Positions 1-8,935 are shown, counted from the first letter of the stretch. The stretch is DNA of 23,673 nt from Chara braunii (GCA_003427395.1 BFEA01000320.1:1496786-1520458), one strand, 5' to 3'. The notes: generated from the sequence alone by a model not told the origin. Numbers and translations: made by a program.

Positions 1-56
1 CCCCCCCCAAAACAAAAAAAATCATTAATTTATTTTTCAATTTTCTGCACGTCTGG

Positions 57-2378
57 TTGTGGAATTACTACCAATTCAAGCACGAGAAGAGGTCGGACGT
101 GGATTGGATCCAAAAGTACCCTTTCCTAAAATCGAAGTCTGCTATCTTCAAAAAGTTTGAAAATCGAGGATTGGATGGCGATTTGTTGGACAGTAGCAGG
201 AAATACTTTCTGACACGGTGTTGTTCAAGGACTGCCCGTTGTACATGGGTTGTGACGAGGACTAGTCGATCGAGGCGATGGAAAAGTTGGTTGGCCACAG
301 GAAGTTGACCATCGGCTGGAGAAACAATGTTCTTTCCATGTTGATTGGGAGTAGACGGAAGAGTCGCAAGATTGCACTTGCATAAGGCATTGTGCACATA
401 AAATGGAAAGACACGGGGGCCGTGACATCCATCGCAGCGTTCGCGAACGACCCTTTGGAGACGAACATCAGTAGTGCAGAGCTGAAGGAAGTTGTTGTTG
501 CCATAAAGAGCCACACGTTCGTCCTCGATCTGTGTGAACCAGTTGACCTCAAGCTATAGAAACCGCAAGCGTTCGAGACTTTGAATTCCTATCTTCAGAC
601 GTGGTGTCCGTCGCATTGGACTCTCGTCGTTTTCGTGGCGCGACAACACAAGCTCTCATTTCTGGCCAGCATGCACCATCTTTCTTTTGTAAAGCTGCTG
701 GAAATGAAGCGGGTGAGGAGGAATTATCAAAAGAAAAGTTTCCCCGTGGAGAACAATTTGTACACGGAAGACGACCTCATGTACATCCTCTTCAAGGGTG
801 ACGATCTGCGCGTCAACACGTCCTTCGTCTACGAGGGAAGGTTGCCAAATGGTGTCGTTGCTGCGGTGCAGTTGCCTCAAACTCTCAGAGGGTTACCCAG
901 ACGGATGTGTCGGAGATTCCCTTCACACCTTGCAACTGGTCGCAGACCGCGCCTGAACGACAGGGTAGTGTCTACGGGGACATGGAACCAATCCGACACA
1001 ATTCGTCGGTCTTCTTGATTTCGTTAGCAAGAAGGGAGAGGGTGTCGTTTTTCTTGGGAAGCCGCACGCGCGAAGCGTGTGGGAATTTCTGAAAGCAGGT
1101 CGGCACGTTGTCGCGATGGAAGGGAACTCCGACCTATTGCAATTCATGATGCAACTCGTTAAAAGCGAGGTCAATTCGGGGGCCCACAATTGCGAGTTCA
1201 TGGTCGTGAAGGCGACACAGGATCAGGTGTGGAGCAACAAGATAGACATGTGGTTCAAGTTGAGTGAGAGGATGAGGAACAAGATATACGACTTCTTATT
1301 CCTGCAAACGATGCCAAGGAAGGACACTGACGCCGAGTATGTCCGCCGCAGGGACCACATGTTGGCGTTGCTCGACAACCACCACTTCGCCTCCGACATG
1401 GACGCGAAGACCTTCCTCAAAAGACTGCAGTCCCTGTACTTCGTCGAGTCAGAGGAGGAGTTGAAGTTCGGCAGTTACTCTTCCTTGATCTCCACGGACG
1501 ACGAGGCAGCCACCGATGTCGAGTTCGGCACCAATGCGAACGAGGAGGAGAGCAACACCGAGAGCCTCGACCTACAGTGTGACCCACCTCCGACGGAGCA
1601 CACCCGAGGGTCCTCGACGGTCGGTCCATCAACAATCATGACACCCCTCCGAGTCGTGTCACCGATGGCCAAACCGGCGCCAGGCACTACGCCGATGAAG
1701 TTGTTGGAGAGACTGAGAGCTCTGGCCGTCCCCCCGCACACATTGCGTCTCGGGTCCGGCGTCCCGTCTGATCATCCGTCTTGGAAGGATGACAACATTC
1801 ACTTCCTTCTTGAGCCGCAAAGTCATTCGCCTGAGGTGGACTGGGGCCATAACATGATTTGGCATCCAAGAGTCATCCAGCCCGCGATACAAAACGGTGA
1901 GTGGATCATGGTCGTCGCAGTCCGGGGCGAGGGATGGGTGCTCATCCCTCGCAAGTCGAAGTCCACTTTCCTGCACCTCGAGAGGATTTCGGTTATCCAA
2001 AAAGTGAGGGCCGAAAATGACACATTTGCACCCGACAACTTGTCCGTCATTTCCTGAGACGGGCGACTGTTTGACTAGCTTCAGGACAAGTGGTGGTTGG
2101 AACTGACGGAGGACTACTACGAGCTCAACACGAGCCCGTCGAAGGGCATGGTGGACTAGAAAGTGCCCCCTCCCCAGTGGGGCGCACATGTGTTCGGGGG
2201 GAGGGGCACCAGACGGTGGAGGGGACGGGGGTGGCAGTGCAGGGGGTGGCAGTGGGGGGGGTGGCAAAGGGGTCCCGCCTAGTGGGGAGGGCGGGTCTCA
2301 CAACGACACTACGACACCGGGAGGCAGAGGTGGGGTGGCGGGTTTTGTCGTCGATCAGCATCCGTCTATTGGCCCCGA
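57..2378 (+). pseudogene. Decayed gene relic, possibly methyltransferase-like
   Basis: One protein appears to be spread over three forward frames: frame 3 (57 to about 211), frame 2 (212 to about 890), frame 1 (about 900-985), then frame 3 again (981-2057), with weaker continuation to the LTR edge. In-frame stops lie at 263 (TAG), 383 (TAA), 557 (TAG), 2055 (TGA), 2076 (TAG) and 2157 (TAG). The segment near 515-690 reads TFVLDLCEP, then PSHWTLVVFVARQ. The segment near 1005-1150 reads LLDFVSKKGEGVVFLGKP, then GRHVVAMEG. That order and spacing is reminiscent of motif IV (DPPY-type) followed by motif I (FxGxG-type) of N4/N6 amino-methyltransferases, but neither canonical motif is intact. The tail (about 2200-2385) becomes glycine-rich after another frame change. 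The coding-like sequence runs up to the 5' LTR. The relic status is well supported by the breaks. The family guess is inference only. Confidence 0.55.
2219..2272 (+). repeat. G-run-rich tract with GGGGGTGGCAGTG units
   Basis: Closely spaced runs of four to eight G, with the unit GGGGTGGCAGTG repeated about every 18 bases. In one frame it encodes a Gly-rich stretch of the upstream relic and on the other strand a Pro-rich one. The G-run spacing would permit a G-quadruplex on the + strand. Confidence 0.6.
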
Positions 2379-4823
2379 TGTCAGGTGACCACAAGAGGTG
2401 CGCCACCTGAAATCTGTGGCTTTGGGACTTGGGCTCAGGGACAAGTCCGTATTTTGACGGTACTCTGGTACGACCAGGCAGCAAAGATTAGGGGAACTCA
2501 GGACACCCCTGATTTTGGGCGCACTGAACCATACGAGTAACCCTCAAAGATAGCAAAATGGGTAGTCGCTCCAACATATCTAGGGACCGTCATTTCAACC
2601 CGATCCGAGGCTAGGCCTCGAATGGCCGGGCACTAGGGGGCATCGGGGGGACTAATTCCGCCGCAACGTTTTTGCAGCATACGACCGGGGCCGAAATGGG
2701 GCCTCAAATTTTTGTCTATTTTAGTACCATAATTAAAGATGGGGAAAAGGGATTAAGACCAATAGGGGAGAACAGAAAAACATAATATCCCTTAATTTTT
2801 TAATTATTCACGGCATTTAATTCTAGGGGGAATACCCCTATTATTTTATGTTCCCAGCAATGAAATCAAAAGCATACAAAAAGGATTAAAAATGGTAAAA
2901 GAGAAAAGAAACAGAAGGAATTCGATTATTTAATTAAACTTTCTCGAAATTTAATTTTGGGAAATTTACGGTTAATTTACTATTTCAGACAATAGAATTA
3001 AGGAAAAGGAAAAATGATTAAAAACGATGAAAGGGACGGGAACCCATGACTATTATGAGATTGGCATAATTTCGCCTCGATTACCCGCCATCAGCTCTAA
3101 CCCCGGATTGATAATTTTCTCTGGATTCAACCAGTTTTCACTATTGCCGATGATCGAGATTCCCTGCGTCGCTTTCCCTGGTTTGCTTGATTACTAACTT
3201 CACCGCAATTGGGATGTTATGAGAGCGGGAGTTGCATGCACAGCATGGGGTAGTGCTACCTTGGATCGACATTACGGTATTTGACTCGGAACGGATACAT
3301 GATTCGAAGAGGTTCGGTATTGTTACGGAGTGGCTGCGACCTACGGAATCCAACGTGTTCCTGGTTCGGTATGGGCTCGGCGTCAGTTGCTTCAGGCTTG
3401 AAGTCACTACGATGACATATTTTTAGGTTTACGGCCATTGGGGTGCTTTGATTTCAAGTTCGGTACCGCTACGACGGTCTATCTCAGGATCGGGACTTTT
3501 GCGGTCGTTTATTTCTGGCTCGGACATATCGGCGTGACTCAATATCAGGTTCGGGGCAACCCCAGCAGGTTATTTCAGGTTTGGGGACACTATGGTGAAT
3601 CATTTTCAGGTTCGGAACCACTACGACAGTCTATTTCAGGCTCGGGGCCGGTGATCTATTCAGGTTCGTTTTCAAGTTCGGGACCATTACGATAATTTAT
3701 TTCAGACTCCGCATCATTACAGCGATAGTATTCTGGTACGGTATTACCTCGGCATCTGCTTGTTTCAGGTTCGGTGATGGATCGGGATTGGATCGGTATC
3801 GGGATATCCCGACCACAGGGTACGCAGTATCCTTGGCACGACAAGGAAGGTTTAGTATTTGGCATGAGGTCATTGGCTTTGCATGGGGATGCCATGGTGA
3901 CAGCGTTCTATGAGCTTAGTAAGGTGCAATTCACTGGATTAGCGTCGTCCAGACCCCGCTTCCTCTTATTTTCGGTGTGACTCTTTCGCGCTTACTTTGG
4001 CCCCTTTATCTTGATTTCTGCAGCGAGGCAGCGGGCCTCGGCCGACACTATTAGTTTCTGATTGTTGTCCTATGTATGGCATTGGGCCTCAGGCTGTTGT
4101 TCCAGATCGCCCTAGAGACGAGCCTTGGGATTGGTCTGCTACCTGTCGAGAGCTGGAACCCTGGGTACTGTTGAGGGCCGGGGTTTCGTGAGGGCCACGT
4201 CTCATACGGTATATGGAAGGGACCGGGGAAAGCAAACGGGGATTCCGAGAATGGGAGGTCAAACTGGGAGAGGGTGCGTGCACGGTGTACGTGGCGGACG
4301 TCCTCAGAGGTTGTTACACTGGGAGCTGTGGAAGTCGTGTCGAGCACTCTTGCACGGAGACGCGGGTTGTTATGGGAGCGGGGAGGAAGAGACTCAGGGT
4401 CGAGTGTCAGGCGTTCCCCGCCCGCAACGTAGTCTGGGTTTCAACGCGCTGGGAACGGGCGAGCTGGCACAGGCGAATGCGCGCGGTGGCAGCGAGGGAA
4501 GAAAGGGGGGTATGCGTGATGTACCCGGGGGACACTATGCACTGAGGGGGACTAGGTGAAGACAGGCGCGGCGAGCCAGGTGTACTCCGCTAACTCACCC
4601 TCTCTTCCATACAGCCCGGTTGGGGGATAGGGAGTACTCGCGGTGAGATGTGTGCCAAGGGTTCTCGGCGGGGGATCACACCAGTGAAGGAGGACAGAGG
4701 AACGTGAGGCAGCTTGGTGTGCAAGGCGTGCGCAGTGCTCGCACGCTCTCCCATATAGACCGATGGCGGATTAGGAAAACAGCGACATGGAAGGTGGATG
4801 CAGAGAGGGGAGAGGGTCTGACA
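2379..4823 (+). repeat. 5' long terminal repeat
   Basis: This sequence is repeated at 13545 to about 15982. It begins TGTCAGGTGACCACAAG and ends TGACA. A 333-bp stretch counted by eye (4213-4545 against 15370-15702) has 16 differences, about 5%. Differences are mostly substitutions with a few short indels. It contains an AT-rich part (about 2710-3060) and a minisatellite (about 3452-3780). I could not place a TATA box, transcription start or polyadenylation site with confidence. At 2445 bp it is long for a plant LTR, though not exceptional. Confidence 0.92.
3452..3780 (+). repeat. About 30-nt minisatellite inside the 5' LTR
   Basis: About ten degenerate head-to-tail units share the core TTTCAGGTTCGG followed by an ACCACTACGACGGTCTA-like half. 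Successive unit starts read by eye are 3452, 3482, 3512, 3542, 3573, 3603 and 3634, so spacing is 30 or 31 nt for six intervals. A 25-nt unit and further diverged units follow to about 3780. Similar CGG-containing fragments extend upstream to about 3270. The repeat keeps a 10-codon phase, which explains the long spurious ORFs here. Confidence 0.8.
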
Positions 4824-5282
4824 CTCGCAGGGGCTAGCAGAGCTTGGTGGAGAAACGAGTTGTTGGCCAGAGTGATCGTTAATCAGCAACTGGCAAGACT
4901 CTCTGGAGGAAGGTCGTACTGGAGTCGCTTGGTATACGGACCTCTGCATCCGACCCTCTACCCGAGAGAGGGTTGGCGATTTGGACTTCCTGCGTTCTTA
5001 ATAGGGCAGACCTACGGGAGCGTAGACCGTTTGAGTGTAGCAGTGGACCACACACTTGACGCGCTTTGGGAGGGCTTAGCTCCCCGTTTCAGGGAAGCGT
5101 ACTACGCCATTTGTGTAAGGTGGGGGCCACCCAGCAGAGAGGCGCTTGACGACATCATAAACGTTACTTGCTCGGTGGACTATCTGAGGCTAGTCGATCT
5201 GATTAGGTACTGCAGGAGACGAGCGGAGATTGATTTTGTGGGGCTCGAAGATGTGAGGTTTCTCTTCGAGGTCCCAACTTAG
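4650..5282 (+). CDS. Pre-gag ORF A, unknown protein without an ATG
   Basis: This 210-codon open frame crosses the 5' LTR/internal boundary and ends in TAG at 5280. It contains no ATG, so the frame either starts at a non-AUG codon, is entered by splicing, or lost its start. The part inside the element (from about 4824) looks protein-like: tryptophan- and tyrosine-rich around LARL, SYWSRLVYGPLHP and YPREGWRFGLP, then a helical-looking second half with VDYLRLVDLIRYCRRRAEID. I recognise no domain, signal peptide or membrane segment. The next ORF begins 3 nt after its stop and is in the same frame, so A and B could be one gene interrupted by a single TAG. The N-terminal LTR-encoded part is probably not real protein. 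Confidence applies to a genuine coding history, not to function. Confidence 0.5.
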   Translation: MCQGFSAGDHTSEGGQRNVRQLGVQGVRSARTLSHIDRWRIRKTATWKVDAERGEGLTLAGASRAWWRNELLARVIVNQQLARLSGGRSYWSRLVYGPLHPTLYPREGWRFGLPAFLIGQTYGSVDRLSVAVDHTLDALWEGLAPRFREAYYAICVRWGPPSREALDDIINVTCSVDYLRLVDLIRYCRRRAEIDFVGLEDVRFLFEVPT

Positions 5283-5285
5283 GGA

Positions 5286-5567
5286 ATGCCGGGGAAAACG
5301 GCAACTGTGGTGCGGATAGATAAGCAACTGGTAAGCACAGGGTACACTGTGATGGTACACTTCCGAGCATACATAGATGAGGACTTGACGGTGAGGGAGT
5401 GCCGACTACGAGCCATGGATTTGATCCGCGAGAATAGAGCTGATGTACTGGCGCAGGTGACCTTCCTGACCTCAATTTCCTATGATTTGATGGTATGGTC
5501 TCATGGTTATATGCGTGTGGAGCACTACCTCGATGAGACAGTAGCAGAGGCTAGAGCGAGGGTATGA
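5286..5567 (+). CDS. Pre-gag ORF B, unknown small protein
   Basis: A 93-residue ORF starts with ATG three bases after ORF A's TAG and shares its frame. It has a beta-looking start (TATVVRIDKQLVS, YTVMVHFRAYID) and a helical end (VEHYLDETVAEARARV). After its TGA at 5565 a protein-like reading continues in the next frame (YENELERDVDRVWKRR) to about 5630, overlapping ORF C. A single-base indel near 5560 may therefore have shortened the original protein. I recognise no family. Its position between LTR and gag makes it a retroelement accessory ORF rather than a host gene. Confidence 0.5.
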   Translation: MPGKTATVVRIDKQLVSTGYTVMVHFRAYIDEDLTVRECRLRAMDLIRENRADVLAQVTFLTSISYDLMVWSHGYMRVEHYLDETVAEARARV

Positions 5568-5597
5568 AAATGAGCTGGAAAGAGATGTGGACAGAGT

Positions 5598-5918
5598 ATG
5601 GAAGAGGAGAGTGATGCGGTCCGAAGAGTAAGAAAGCGCATTAAAAAACCACTGTTGAACCAGGTGAAGGAGTTGGGAAACAGGATAATGGAGAACAGTT
5701 CGTGCCAAGATGAGGGCAAGCTGCGTAGGGTCGAGCTCGCGACGAGAGAGTTAGAGAGTCTTTTTCGCCAAGATAGAGAGATTATCCAGGCGTGGAGATC
5801 ATGCTTTGTGGAGAGGGTAAATGCGAGGAACCTATCACGCGAGAGAGCTAAGGAAAAGTCTGTAGAGGACGTAACAACAGAGGACAAGGTAAGGCAGGCG
5901 GATAGCAGCAGGGCATGA
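5598..5918 (+). CDS. Pre-gag ORF C, charged helical unknown protein
   Basis: A 106-residue ORF starts ATG at 5598 and ends TGA at 5916-5918, overlapping the ATG of ORF D by four bases (ATGA). The protein is highly charged and probably all-helical, with a basic patch near the start (RRVRKRIKKP), Glu/Arg heptad-like spacing (VKELGNRIMEN, LRRVELATRELESLF) and a Lys/Glu-rich tail. It could form a coiled coil or bind nucleic acid, but this is inferred from composition only. I recognise no family. Confidence 0.5.
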   Translation: MEEESDAVRRVRKRIKKPLLNQVKELGNRIMENSSCQDEGKLRRVELATRELESLFRQDREIIQAWRSCFVERVNARNLSRERAKEKSVEDVTTEDKVRQADSSRA

Positions 5919-6430
5919 GCGGGACTGCATTATACACGACGGACAGGTACTCATTGCATGTGGTAGGGAGACAGGATGGACCGTTGGTGTTAGTGATCGC
6001 AGAGCTCCAACTCCATACCAGGTTGTACATAGTTGAAGAGGCAGAGTGTTTTCGCCGTGCGCTGCGAGAGGCTAGGGGAACAGGACTTTGGATTGGAGTG
6101 AAAGGAGGACGAAGGATAAAGTACGTACTACGCACGACACCATTCGATGGGCGACCTCTGATAAGGGCGTGGTACGAGACGCCCAGAGAGACTGAGAGGT
6201 TGAAGATAAGCGAAGCCAGGAGAGCTGGGGAGCTAGGGAGAGTTGTAGTAAATGGAGCGATACTCAGGGTGCTAGCTGCTCACGACCGATACTGGAAGGA
6301 ATCGATAAAGACTTTAGAGGCCATAGAGGATAGTGGAGATGAGGAAGATTTTGAGACGTTCTATGAAATATTGGAGTTGTCGGCGATGGGAATACGAGCG
6401 GCTATAGCACTAACTCTCCTCAGATGCTAG
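5915..6430 (+). CDS. Pre-gag ORF D, unknown protein of 171 residues
   Basis: The start codon overlaps ORF C's stop (ATGA at 5915-5918). The N-terminal half looks beta-rich (YSLHVVGRQ, PLVLVIAELQLHTRLYIVEE, GLWIGVKGGRRIKYVLRTT). The C-terminal half looks helical and acidic (TLEAIEDSGDEEDFETFYEI), ending in a hydrophobic stretch (MGIRAAIALTLL). After the TAG at 6428 the same frame stays protein-like (TNGLEAVWELEEEKQRL) through a TAA at 6482 to a TGA at 6512. The original product was therefore probably about 200 residues, truncated here by nonsense mutations. I cannot assign a family. It is the longest ORF of the cluster with a normal ATG and the best single query for a profile search. Confidence 0.55.
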   Translation: MSGTALYTTDRYSLHVVGRQDGPLVLVIAELQLHTRLYIVEEAECFRRALREARGTGLWIGVKGGRRIKYVLRTTPFDGRPLIRAWYETPRETERLKISEARRAGELGRVVVNGAILRVLAAHDRYWKESIKTLEAIEDSGDEEDFETFYEILELSAMGIRAAIALTLLRC

Positions 6431-6534
6431 ACAAATGGTCTTGAAGCTGTCTGGGAGTTAGAGGAGGAGAAACAGAGATTGTAAGCTCTTGGAAAGATAA
6501 ATGGAGGTCGGTGAGGTCAGATGGGCGGTTTTAG

Positions 6535-6861
6535 ATGGCAGTAGGAGGAGAGTTTTCTTCGTTTGCGGGCTACACGATTCAGGACGGACTAGATGATCTA
6601 GTGAGGAGGACGGAGATAGACGCTCGAGGATTCTTGAGGGGTGTCAGTCAGGAGACATTGGTTAGGCTTGGGACTGCGATCTGCAGCAGGAGTAGAGATC
6701 CTGTCACGGGTGTAGTGCGGATCAGGAGAGGCGCGACCTTGTTCGCAGATCCCGAAGGAGAGGTTTACATAGACACAGGGATTCTTGGGATAGAAGGTGA
6801 GCACGAGGTCCGCGACCGGAACGGAGTACTGGTGGCGGTAATCGGGGCAGTCGAGAGCTAG
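6535..6861 (+). CDS. Pre-gag ORF E, unknown small protein
   Basis: A 108-residue ORF whose ATG directly follows an in-frame TAG (6532-6537 reads TAGATG). The first ATG after ORF D is at 6501, in another frame, giving MEVGEVRWAVLDGSRRR. A frameshift near 6550 would join it to this ORF, so the true start is unclear. The product has a short helical region (LDDLVRRTEIDARGFLRG) and a beta-rich, glycine-punctuated second half (VTGVVRIRRGATLF, GEVYIDTGILGIEG). I recognise no family. It is the last ORF before the leader repeats and gag. Confidence 0.45.
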   Translation: MAVGGEFSSFAGYTIQDGLDDLVRRTEIDARGFLRGVSQETLVRLGTAICSRSRDPVTGVVRIRRGATLFADPEGEVYIDTGILGIEGEHEVRDRNGVLVAVIGAVES

Positions 6862-6897
6862 TATTAGAGACGAGCGCGAACAGTGAAAAGTAAACAA

Positions 6898-7024
6898 GTC
6901 CGGGCTGCGAGTTCTGTCACAGGTACGGGCTGCTGCGAGTTCCGTCACAGGTCCGGGCTGCTGCAACTGTCATAGGTCCGGGCTGTAACGCCTGGCGTAA
7001 GTGTCGGGCTACAACTTCTGGTAG
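6898..7024 (+). repeat. Five-unit tandem repeat in the gag leader
   Basis: Units begin at 6898, 6923, 6951, 6976 and 7002, with lengths 25, 28, 25, 26 and 23. Each starts GTCCGGGCTG or a close variant; the first three continue to TGTCACAG, CGTCACAG or TGTCATAG. The array stops three bases before the gag ATG at 7028. A related string, GTCCGGGCTAACTGTCA, spans the junction with the 3' LTR (about 13533-13549). Confidence 0.8.
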
Positions 7025-7027
7025 CCT

Positions 7028-8935
7028 ATGGAACCAGGCACAATGGGGCCACAACCGACCACGGGCGAAGCAGGGGAGGAGTACAGGACATCGCCCGACC
7101 GAGCACTGAGGGATCTGAAGGAACAAATTAGGCAGGGAGCACTGCTGCGATGGGCTGACCAAACCAACGACGGAGAACCCAACGTAATGGGCGAGTTGGT
7201 CGTGACAGAGCCGCATGAGACTTTGAAGACTGGGACTTCGAGCGCTTGACGGAAAGCGACGACACGATGCTCCCCCGAGTATGAACGAAGAGAAACCAGG
7301 GCGGATAGGCACGGGGACGACTGGAGAGAGAGTTCACGAGATTCCTATTGGAGGGACAGAGACAGGGATAGAGCACCGCCCCGGCGTGTCTTCGACCCCC
7401 AGACGGGGTAGTCACATCGTCTTCCTTACGAGAGCAAGGACCGCTATATTATTACGCACAAGGCCTCTGAGCCTCCTACTTTCAGGGGCTATGGTATCAC
7501 AGAATATCTGGAGAAGTGAGAGTTTCATGCTAGCCGGAGTCAGTGGTCGGAGGAAGAGATTATAGAGAACTTCCTATTTAATGTGGATCCAAGTCTCGGC
7601 AAAGAAGTAAAGGAAGCCCGGCCGAAGGATGGGAAATGGACTACGTATAAGAAGAACCTCATTGAGCTTTACAAATTAGAAGATAACGAGTACTCCATCA
7701 AGGACCTTGAGACTATGACTCAAGATGAGGACGAGAGCGTACGGGCGTTCGGGAAGCGTTTTTAGAAGATCTCTGACGTACTGATGAAGAAGGGGAAAAT
7801 CTCAGAAGTCGAGCGTCGTACAATCTTCATTGGACACCTGTCCAAAGGTAGACAAAAGAGCATACTTAGAGATCTCCCGCGCGACAAGCTTGACTTCCCT
7901 GAAGTCCTAAAGCTCGCGATAAAGGCAGAGGCAGACGACTACAAGGACTTGGTATGGAGGGGAATGAGGAGACGTGACTTCTCTCTCTGTAAGGAGTATT
8001 CCACTGATAGATGTCCTGATCTTAAGGACTATCCCTGGTCGGAAAAGAATGAAGCCGTGGCTGAGTAAGTGAAGGAGATAAGGGACATGGTAAAGGGATT
8101 GACAAAACAGGTTACATAGATTGTGACCAGCACAGGAGCCACGACTTACTGGGACAAACCCGGAGAACCCTATTCACTTCGCTGGGACCGTAGGAACACC
8201 GATTCCTGGAGGAGTGTCGAGGATAAAAATCCTCGAACGCTAACTGATTATCATGCGAGGGAAAGGGAGAGAGACGATGAGCCATGGCGACGAAGGGATG
8301 ATGAGATGGACCGGGACCGCAGGACTCGCGAGACATATGGACGAGCTAGGAGACTGGATGATTACTCGCGTAGCCCTCGTTATGAGGCTGATGGGGGTAG
8401 AGGCGATTCTCGCGGCCGGTGGGAGTCAGATCATGGACGGCGAGACGGATACAGGGATGGCAGATATGAGAGATCGGACCGAGATGGTTGTAGGGACGAC
8501 AGATATGAGAGGTCGGATCGAGATGGATACAAGGGTGGAAGATATGAGAGAGGAGATCGAGACAGAGGCCGACGAGATGGCTCGCGCGAACGATATGACC
8601 GCGGGGGATTCGCGAGAGAACAGCACGACGATTCGCGGGGGTGGTACGACCGAGGAGATCGACGCGATGAGTCACATGGGCGATACGACCATGGAGACCT
8701 CCGGAATGACTCACGGGGGCGAAATGAGCAAGGAGGGTCTGAAGGAGATCACAGAAATGATTCACGCGGACGGAATGAGAGAGGGGGATATGGCTCGTCA
8801 TCTAATCCGTATCCGAAGTCCCTTGACCCCAGAGCGGCCAGGGGTTCAATCTCTAGAAGCGCAGACGACAGGTCATCCACTCCCAGGAACTCTTGCGTCT
8901 AGTGTAGAGGGGATGATCATATCAAGAGACACTGC
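7028..8935 (+). pseudogene. gag: gag polyprotein with seven in-frame stops
   Basis: One frame runs without any indel I can detect from the ATG at 7028 (an in-frame TAG at 7022 lies just upstream) to the zinc knuckle. It is broken by TGA 7247, TAG 7409, TGA 7517, TAG 7763, TAA 8066, TAG 8117 and TAG 8900. The order is a charged N-terminus, an Arg/Asp-rich stretch (about 7260-7390), a Retrotrans_gag-like helical capsid region (about 7540-7960, with WTTYKKNLIELYKLED and VRAFGKRF), an Arg/Asp/Gly-rich repetitive region (about 8220-8800), and a CX2CX4HX4C knuckle at 8894-8935 that includes the TAG at 8900. The product would form the particle and bind RNA. After the knuckle the frame changes to that of the protease. 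Confidence 0.85.
8447..8563 (+). repeat. Three 39-bp repeats encoding GYRDGRYERSDRD-like units
   Basis: Exact 39-bp spacing at 8447, 8486 and 8525 inside gag, encoding three 13-residue units (GYRDGRYERSDRD, GCRDDRYERSDRD, GYKGGRYERGDRD). Looser Arg/Asp/Gly repeats (DRGDRRDESHGRYD, NDSRGRNEQGG, NDSRGRNERGG) follow to about 8790. Such RD/RGG-like tracts commonly bind RNA; that role is inferred here. Confidence 0.8.

Noticed and set aside
1659-2267. A 202-codon Pro-rich minus-strand frame
   Set aside because: It is a shadow of the + strand relic and its G-rich tail.
3438-3695. ORFs over the LTR minisatellite (and 14377-14812)
   Set aside because: The 30-nt period keeps frames open by repetition; the peptides are repeat translations.
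4213-4545. A 110-codon ORF kept open in both LTRs (also 15370-15702)
   Set aside because: The two copies differ by about ten amino-acid-changing and five silent substitutions by my count, near the neutral expectation. No selection for protein is visible and the LTR is GC-rich here.
4845-4859. TGGTGGAGAAACGAG as a tRNA primer-binding site
   Set aside because: It starts with TGG but lies 21 bp from the LTR end, and I could not match its complement to a specific tRNA 3' end.
6898-7024. CRISPR-like array
   Set aside because: The units are contiguous and degenerate with no unique spacers, and the context is a retrotransposon leader.
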